Positions 59,207 through 64,000 of a stretch of 64,000 bases of DNA are shown here, piece after piece. Numbering within the stretch: position 1 is the stretch's first letter; each line of letters opens with the position of its first letter. This DNA is from Lachnospiraceae bacterium JLR.KK002 (lineage in GTDB: Bacteria > Bacillota > Clostridia > Lachnospirales > Lachnospiraceae), in assembly GCA_036941025.1 (NCBI GenBank), contig JAYMNP010000001.1:3950001-4014000 (forward strand), in the 5' to 3' direction. The notes under the pieces are model-generated. The model did no database searches and had not been told where the DNA came from. It saw only the letters and a list, made by a program, of their open reading frames with translations. Position numbers and translations under genes: made by a program.

Positions 59207-61669
59207 ATGGAAAAGTTTAATGTGGTAAGAGTCCGGTTTCATATAGAAGAAAAGCAGACGCTGGTGATTCAGGGCTGGAAATATAATATGAAGCCGGAGG
59301 ACAGACTGGAAATCACGCTGGACGCAAAGGAGCTTCCCTGGGTTCAGAACAGCTACGACGGAATGGAAGTGCGGCAGCGCTATATGATTTACGATTTGGG
59401 GATTGAGGAAGAATATTTTCTCTACGTGACACTGCCGGAAGTCCTGGAGGGCAAAAAAGAACTGGTATTATGGGTGGTTGACGGTGAAGCAGATTCCCAG
59501 GGAGAAGGAAGACGCCCGGTCTACCGGGAAAAAGTATCTCATCTGCAAAAACTTCAGAATGAAATTGATTTTTTCCTGGAACAGGTGACTCTGGAGCAGG
59601 AGCATTGTTATATCAAAGGCTGGGCGGCTTCGGCTTCTCCAGTTGCGGTTCAGGTAAAAGGGTCGGACGGAAGGCTCCTGGAGAGCCAGGTTTCCTGGCA
59701 TGAGCGCAGGGATGTAACTCAGGTGTACCGGGAAGTTTCCAATCTGTTGGACAGCGGATTTGAGATTGTGCTGCCCCATCACGGAATATCCGGCGTTCAC
59801 CTGGAGCTGTCCAATGGAAGCCGGAGAAGTCAGGTGAAAGTGCCCATTGTGTCCACGTTCTTTTTTGAGAATATGCTGGGAAATAACTATCTGGGCAAAG
59901 GGGCCAGATTCCTGCAGCGTCATGGCTGGAAACAGTTCTGCACCAGAACCATGCAGGTGCTGGCGAAGAAGGCCGCCCCCCAGGGAGATTATGAAAAATA
60001 CCGGCAGGCAGTAACGCCCGGAAAAGAAGATTTGGAGAAGCAGAAAAGAGAGACTTTTTCTTTGGCGCCCCTGTTTTCCATTGTGGTGCCCCTGTATAAA
60101 ACGCCGGAAAAATACCTGGAACAGCTGGTGGATTCCGTCCGCAGCCAGACCTATGGGAACTGGGAGCTGTGCCTGTCCGACGGAAGCGGAGAAGATTCTC
60201 CCCTGGAAAAATATCTGAAAAAACTGGAAAACCAGGATGCACGGGTGAAGGTTGTCCGTAACAGCGGACCGTTGCAGATATCGGAAAACACCAATCAGGG
60301 GCTGAAAGCTGCCGAAGGAGATTTTGTGGTATTTGCAGACCATGACGACCTGCTGACCCCGGACGCCCTGTATGAATGTGCGAAAGCACTGCAGGAACAG
60401 CCGGAGACGGAGCTGATTTATTCCGATGAGGACAAGATTTCCATGAATGGGAAGCATTTTTTCCAGCCTCATTTCAAATCAGACTACAATCCGGATTTGC
60501 TCTGCAGCATGAACTACTTCTGCCATCTTGTGGCGGCAAAAAAATCTCTGATTGAAAGGGCCGGTATGCTGGACTCTGCCTTTGACGGAGCGCAGGATTA
60601 TGACTTTGTGCTGCGGTGTACGGAGCATACCCAGGCCATTTACCATATCCCCAGGGTATTGTATCACTGGCGTGCCCATGAGAATTCCACAGCGGAGAAC
60701 CCGGAGAGCAAGCGGTATGCCTTTGAGGCCGGTATGCGGGCGGTACAGGCTCATTTTGACCGGCTTAAGATTCCTGCCAGAGTGGAAATGGGGGAATATC
60801 CCGGACTGTACCGGACACGCTATCAGTGGAAGGAACAGCCTCTGATTTCCATTCTGATACCCAATAAAGACCATACGGAGGATTTGAATAAGTGTATTCA
60901 ATCCATTGAAGAAACCTCCACCTATCGGAACTATGAGTATATTATAATAGAAAATAACAGCGAACTGCCGGAAACCTTTGATTATTACAAAAAGCTGGAG
61001 CAGGAAAACAAAAAAGTCCGGGTGGTTTACTGGGAGGGAGCATTTAATTTTTCAGCCATCAACAATTTCGGCGCAGAATCTGCCAGAGGCGAGTATCTGC
61101 TGCTGTTAAACAACGATACGGAAATCCGGAACCCGGACTGCCTGTGGGAGCTTTTGGGCCCCTGTATGCGGGAAGATGTGGGGATTACCGGAGCCAGGCT
61201 CTACTATGAAGACGGAACCATACAACATGCGGGGGTGGTGATTGGCTTTGGAGGAATTGCAGGCCATACCTTTATCGGATTTGACGGGAAAGCCAATGGA
61301 TATTTTTCCCGTATTATCTGCGCCCAGAACTACAGTGCGGTGACCGCAGCCTGTATGATGACGAAAAAATCCCTGTATCAGCAGGTGGGAGGCCTGACGG
61401 AAGAACTGGCGGTGGCTTTTAATGATATTGATTACTGCATGAAAGTCAGAAAATTTGGAAAGCTGATAGTATATAACCCGTACGCAGAGCTCTTTCATTA
61501 TGAATCAAAATCCCGCGGACTGGAAGATTCTCCGGAAAAGCAGGAACGTTACTATAAAGAAATGAAATATTTTGTGACAAAGTGGCAGGAATTTATGGAC
61601 AGGGGAGACCCTTATTACAATCCCAATCTGACACTGTCCAAAGCTGATTTTTCTTTAAAGCAGATATAA
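59207..61669 (+). CDS. Tandem-GT2 glycan synthase with two N-terminal beta modules, 820 aa
   Basis: The first about 250 residues form two similar beta-domains (VVRVRFHIEEKQTLVIQGWKYNM, and EQEHCYIKGWAASASPVAVQVKG), each with a GW core. A first GT-A domain starts near residue 290 (SIVVPLYKTPEKYLEQLVDSVRSQTY, ... FADHDDLLTPDALYECA, with HDD as the metal site) and a second near 545 (LISILIPNKDHTEDLNKCIQSIEETSTY, ... LLNNDTEIRNPD, FNDIDYCMKVRKFG). Two-GT2 proteins of this kind build rhamnan or similar repeating polymers. Directly behind wzt with AGAGCGGAATGG start; followed by the methyltransferase-kinase gene. Confidence 0.88.
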   Translation: MEKFNVVRVRFHIEEKQTLVIQGWKYNMKPEDRLEITLDAKELPWVQNSYDGMEVRQRYMIYDLGIEEEYFLYVTLPEVLEGKKELVLWVVDGEADSQGEGRRPVYREKVSHLQKLQNEIDFFLEQVTLEQEHCYIKGWAASASPVAVQVKGSDGRLLESQVSWHERRDVTQVYREVSNLLDSGFEIVLPHHGISGVHLELSNGSRRSQVKVPIVSTFFFENMLGNNYLGKGARFLQRHGWKQFCTRTMQVLAKKAAPQGDYEKYRQAVTPGKEDLEKQKRETFSLAPLFSIVVPLYKTPEKYLEQLVDSVRSQTYGNWELCLSDGSGEDSPLEKYLKKLENQDARVKVVRNSGPLQISENTNQGLKAAEGDFVVFADHDDLLTPDALYECAKALQEQPETELIYSDEDKISMNGKHFFQPHFKSDYNPDLLCSMNYFCHLVAAKKSLIERAGMLDSAFDGAQDYDFVLRCTEHTQAIYHIPRVLYHWRAHENSTAENPESKRYAFEAGMRAVQAHFDRLKIPARVEMGEYPGLYRTRYQWKEQPLISILIPNKDHTEDLNKCIQSIEETSTYRNYEYIIIENNSELPETFDYYKKLEQENKKVRVVYWEGAFNFSAINNFGAESARGEYLLLLNNDTEIRNPDCLWELLGPCMREDVGITGARLYYEDGTIQHAGVVIGFGGIAGHTFIGFDGKANGYFSRIICAQNYSAVTAACMMTKKSLYQQVGGLTEELAVAFNDIDYCMKVRKFGKLIVYNPYAELFHYESKSRGLEDSPEKQERYYKEMKYFVTKWQEFMDRGDPYYNPNLTLSKADFSLKQI

Positions 61670-61732
61670 TTTTTGGAAAATCAGTGATAAATACCTGTTT
61701 TAGCAGATAAGGCACCGGGAATGGAGGATACT

Positions 61733-63895
61733 ATGGAAAAAATCGGAAAGGTTGTGCTGGATACCGCCTGTTATCCGGGAGAGGATTTATACAGCGACGG
61801 AGCTGTGGAAGACCGGATTCTGGAACTGGTCAGGACGTATCCGGAGCAGGAATACAATCAGGTGATTGCCAGAGAGCAGGACTGGGCGGTGATGTATCAT
61901 CTGGCCCATGAGCGGGGCAATATTCTGAGCTGGTATCCCTTTGAACCGGGAAGCAAACTGCTGGAAATCGGTTCCGGCTGCGGCGCGGTGACCGGCGCGG
62001 CGGCAGCTTCCGCAGCTTCTGTCACCTGTGTGGATTTGTCCATGAAACGCAGCACCATCAACGGAGTGCGTCATCAGGACCGGGAAAATATTAAAATCTG
62101 TGTGGGCAATTTTCAGGATATCGAAAAAGGGCTGGAGCAGGATTTTGACTATGCGACACTGATTGGCGTATTTGAATATGGCAGAGGCTATATGGAGGGG
62201 GAAAAGCCCTATCATAAGTTTCTGACTACGGTGATGAACCATTTAAGACCCGGCGGAAAACTGCTGATTGCCATTGAAAATAAACTGGGGCTGAAATACT
62301 GGGCAGGCTGCCGGGAGGACCATACGGGGACTTTTTTTGAGGGACTGGAAGGGTATCATCATACGGAAGGAGTCCGCACCTTTTCCCGTCCGGAGCTGAT
62401 TCGGATTCTGGAAGAATGCGGATATGAGGACTACCGGTTTTACTATCCCTATCCGGATTATAAATTTCCAACGGTCATTTATTCCGATGAATATCTGCCC
62501 GGAACCGGAGAACTGAATCGGAATATCTGTAATTTTGACCGGAACCGTCTGGTACTGATGGATGAAGGCCGGGTATTTGACCAGCTTTCTGAAGACGGTC
62601 TGTTTTCCCTGTATGCTAATTCCTTTTTTGTGGAAATAGCGAAGCCTTCCAATGATGGGGAATCAGAAAAAGAGCAGGTGCTTTACACGAAATATTCCAC
62701 GGGCCGGGCTCCGGAATTTGCCATCCGCACCTGTATCGGCAGAGACGTCCGGGGCGGATATTTTCTTTACAAAACAGCAGAATATCCTCAGGGGCGGCAG
62801 CATATCCAATCTGCAGCGAAAGCCGGAGAAGAACTTGGGAAGCTCTGGGGAGGAAAAGATATGCTGCGGCCCAACCGATGCAGACTGGAAGACGGGCGGG
62901 TATTTTTTGAATATCTGAAAGGGACTACTCTGGAGGAAAAACTGGACAGGCTGCTGGAACAGGGAGAAGAACAGCAGGTCCGGGAATGGATGGAAGCAGC
63001 CTTTGACAGAATACTGGCCGGCGCGTCCACCCAGGAATTTCAGATAACACCGGAGTTTCAGCAGGTATTCGGACAGGTATCCTTTCAGGAGCCGGAACCG
63101 GCTTTTCCTGCAGCAGATGTGGATTTGATTTTTTCCAATCTGCTTCTGACAGAAGACGGGAGCTGGCATGTGCTGGATTATGAATGGACCTTTTTCTTTC
63201 CGATTCCGGCGGGCTACGTTCTCTGGCGCGCATTTCACTACTATACGGAAGGAACGGAAGGAAGAAAAAAATTAAAAGAAGACTTAACTTTATGCAGGAA
63301 ATATGGAATTTCCGGGGACAGAGAAGAACAGTATGAAAGGATGGAGCAGAATTTCCAGGCATATATCAGAAAAGGCTACGTTCCCGCCGGAGAACTGTAC
63401 CGCACCATGGGCAAACAGGCCTTACCGCTGGGAGAACTTCTGGCTGAGACAGACAGGAGAAGAATCCAGGTGTATCTGGATTACGGACAGGGATTTTCCG
63501 AGGAGCAGTCCTTTTTCCTGGACCAGGGAGTTCGGCAGGAGATTACAGCCGGGATTACCATTCCGGCAGGGGTTTCCGGCCTCTGGCTGGACCCGGCCCT
63601 GAGTTCCTGTATGTTAAAGGATGTGAAACTGTTCTGGATTGGTTCGGACGGGCAGACGTCGCCTGTGAAATACAGCACTACCGGGTTTGAAATGGAAAAA
63701 AACTGTTATTTATTTGACAATTCTGACCCAAAGATTATAATAGAAGAAATCCCTGAGGAGAACAGAAGAATGGAAATTTCCTGGCGTATCAGTATTCTGG
63801 AGGAGGAAACGGCAGTTATGCTGATGGACAGGCTGAATGCCAGGGGACGGATGAAAAAGAAAGTACGGGGTCTGCTTCGAGGGCAGGAACCATAA
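61733..63895 (+). CDS. Methyltransferase fused to a kinase-like domain, WbdD-like, 720 aa
   Basis: Residues about 40-230 are a class I SAM methyltransferase (KLLEIGSGCGAVTGAAAASA motif I near 77-86; ENIKICVGNFQDIE; LRPGGKLLIAIENK). Residues about 310-520 look like a small-molecule/lipid kinase: N-lobe EVLYTKYSTGRAPEFAIRTCI-type strands, hinge VFFEYLKGTTLEEKLDRLL, catalytic D464 with N469 in DVDLIFSN, and metal Asp482 in LDYEW. Residues about 580-720 are a beta-rich end. This order matches E. coli WbdD, which caps O8/O9a chains with methyl and phosphate before Wzm/Wzt export. Here it lies beside Wzm/Wzt, so a chain-terminator role is inferred. Start ATG 61733 has GGAGG upstream. Confidence 0.72.
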   Translation: MEKIGKVVLDTACYPGEDLYSDGAVEDRILELVRTYPEQEYNQVIAREQDWAVMYHLAHERGNILSWYPFEPGSKLLEIGSGCGAVTGAAAASAASVTCVDLSMKRSTINGVRHQDRENIKICVGNFQDIEKGLEQDFDYATLIGVFEYGRGYMEGEKPYHKFLTTVMNHLRPGGKLLIAIENKLGLKYWAGCREDHTGTFFEGLEGYHHTEGVRTFSRPELIRILEECGYEDYRFYYPYPDYKFPTVIYSDEYLPGTGELNRNICNFDRNRLVLMDEGRVFDQLSEDGLFSLYANSFFVEIAKPSNDGESEKEQVLYTKYSTGRAPEFAIRTCIGRDVRGGYFLYKTAEYPQGRQHIQSAAKAGEELGKLWGGKDMLRPNRCRLEDGRVFFEYLKGTTLEEKLDRLLEQGEEQQVREWMEAAFDRILAGASTQEFQITPEFQQVFGQVSFQEPEPAFPAADVDLIFSNLLLTEDGSWHVLDYEWTFFFPIPAGYVLWRAFHYYTEGTEGRKKLKEDLTLCRKYGISGDREEQYERMEQNFQAYIRKGYVPAGELYRTMGKQALPLGELLAETDRRRIQVYLDYGQGFSEEQSFFLDQGVRQEITAGITIPAGVSGLWLDPALSSCMLKDVKLFWIGSDGQTSPVKYSTTGFEMEKNCYLFDNSDPKIIIEEIPEENRRMEISWRISILEEETAVMLMDRLNARGRMKKKVRGLLRGQEP

Positions 63896-63937
63896 GGCGA
63901 GTAACTGTAACAGAGTAAACTGCAAAAGGATAAAGGT

Positions 63938-64000
63938 ATGAGAAGACGAGAACAGTACAAGCATTTATTGAATCTGGCGGCAAACTGCATAATGCTGGCT
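63938..64000 (+). CDS. Start of a further gene, cut by the window edge
   Basis: AAAGGATAAAGG precedes ATG 63938. Only 21 codons are in the window (MRRREQYKHLLNLAANCIML), a basic start leading into a hydrophobic stretch. It follows the methyltransferase-kinase gene by 42 bases and is probably the next membrane protein of the glycan locus. Too short to identify. Confidence 0.55.
   Translation, partial: MRRREQYKHLLNLAANCIMLA

Overview
The window looks like a chromosomal segment of a motile anaerobic Firmicute, most probably a member of the Lachnospiraceae. I infer this from the gene content (the Bacillus-type order mbl, flhO, flhP, a FlgJ-type rod-binding gene; comFC next to yvyF; the cdaA-cdaR-glmM cluster; a low-to-mid GC composition; strong AGGAGG-type ribosome binding sites) and from secreted proteins with InlB-type repeats. 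No rRNA, tRNA or CRISPR array was seen. Species cannot be named from the sequence alone.

Bases 1-7,500 are an accessory, visibly AT-richer zone. It holds a DDE transposase running off the left edge, three small helix-turn-helix genes, a TnpV-type transposon gene, an excisionase-like 57-residue HTH gene, a DUF5131 gene, an AraC/GyrI regulator, two small cargo genes, and broken genes: two RhuM copies (one a short relic, one split by a frameshift) and a GHKL-type ATPase fragment. It reads as a decaying mobile element or a stack of them, ending just before uvrB.

Bases 7,500-31,850 are mostly housekeeping: uvrB-uvrA excision repair; a chemoreceptor overlapping an FMN-binding-type lipoprotein; mbl with distal-rod flagellar genes flhO, flhP and a flgJ-like gene followed directly by recD2; a TrpXYZ-type ABC importer; comF and yvyF; two small membrane genes followed by the c-di-AMP synthase cdaA, its partner cdaR, and glmM; then HPr behind an unusual stem-loop and tandem-repeat leader.

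Bases 31,900-64,000 are a large surface-glycan locus. It has all four dTDP-L-rhamnose genes (rfbD separated from rfbB-rfbA-rfbC), three ADP-heptose genes (gmhA, hldE, gmhB) interleaved with a GT9 heptosyltransferase-type gene, a Wzx-type flippase, GT2 transferases, an acyltransferase, two large polytopic membrane proteins, and two large secreted proteins with InlB B-repeats. The right end carries an ABC exporter pair (Wzm, and Wzt with a C-terminal extension), a tandem-GT2 polymer synthase and a methyltransferase fused to a kinase-like domain that resembles the O-antigen chain terminator WbdD. Read together, this suggests a rhamnose- and heptose-containing polymer that may be capped before ABC export, in an organism otherwise looking Gram-positive.

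The most interesting unexplained signals are a family of composite palindromic intergenic elements (about 12862, 15470, 24300, 25840, 26019 and 50493) whose stems show compensatory changes; two leaders with crossing (A-B-A'-B') perfect or near-perfect inverted repeats, before the transposase and before uvrB; a tandem repeat carrying a Shine-Dalgarno plus ATG before HPr; a cytosolic HTH protein paired with a membrane protein that shares its C-terminal domain; and a 21-bp-repeat coiled-coil gene.
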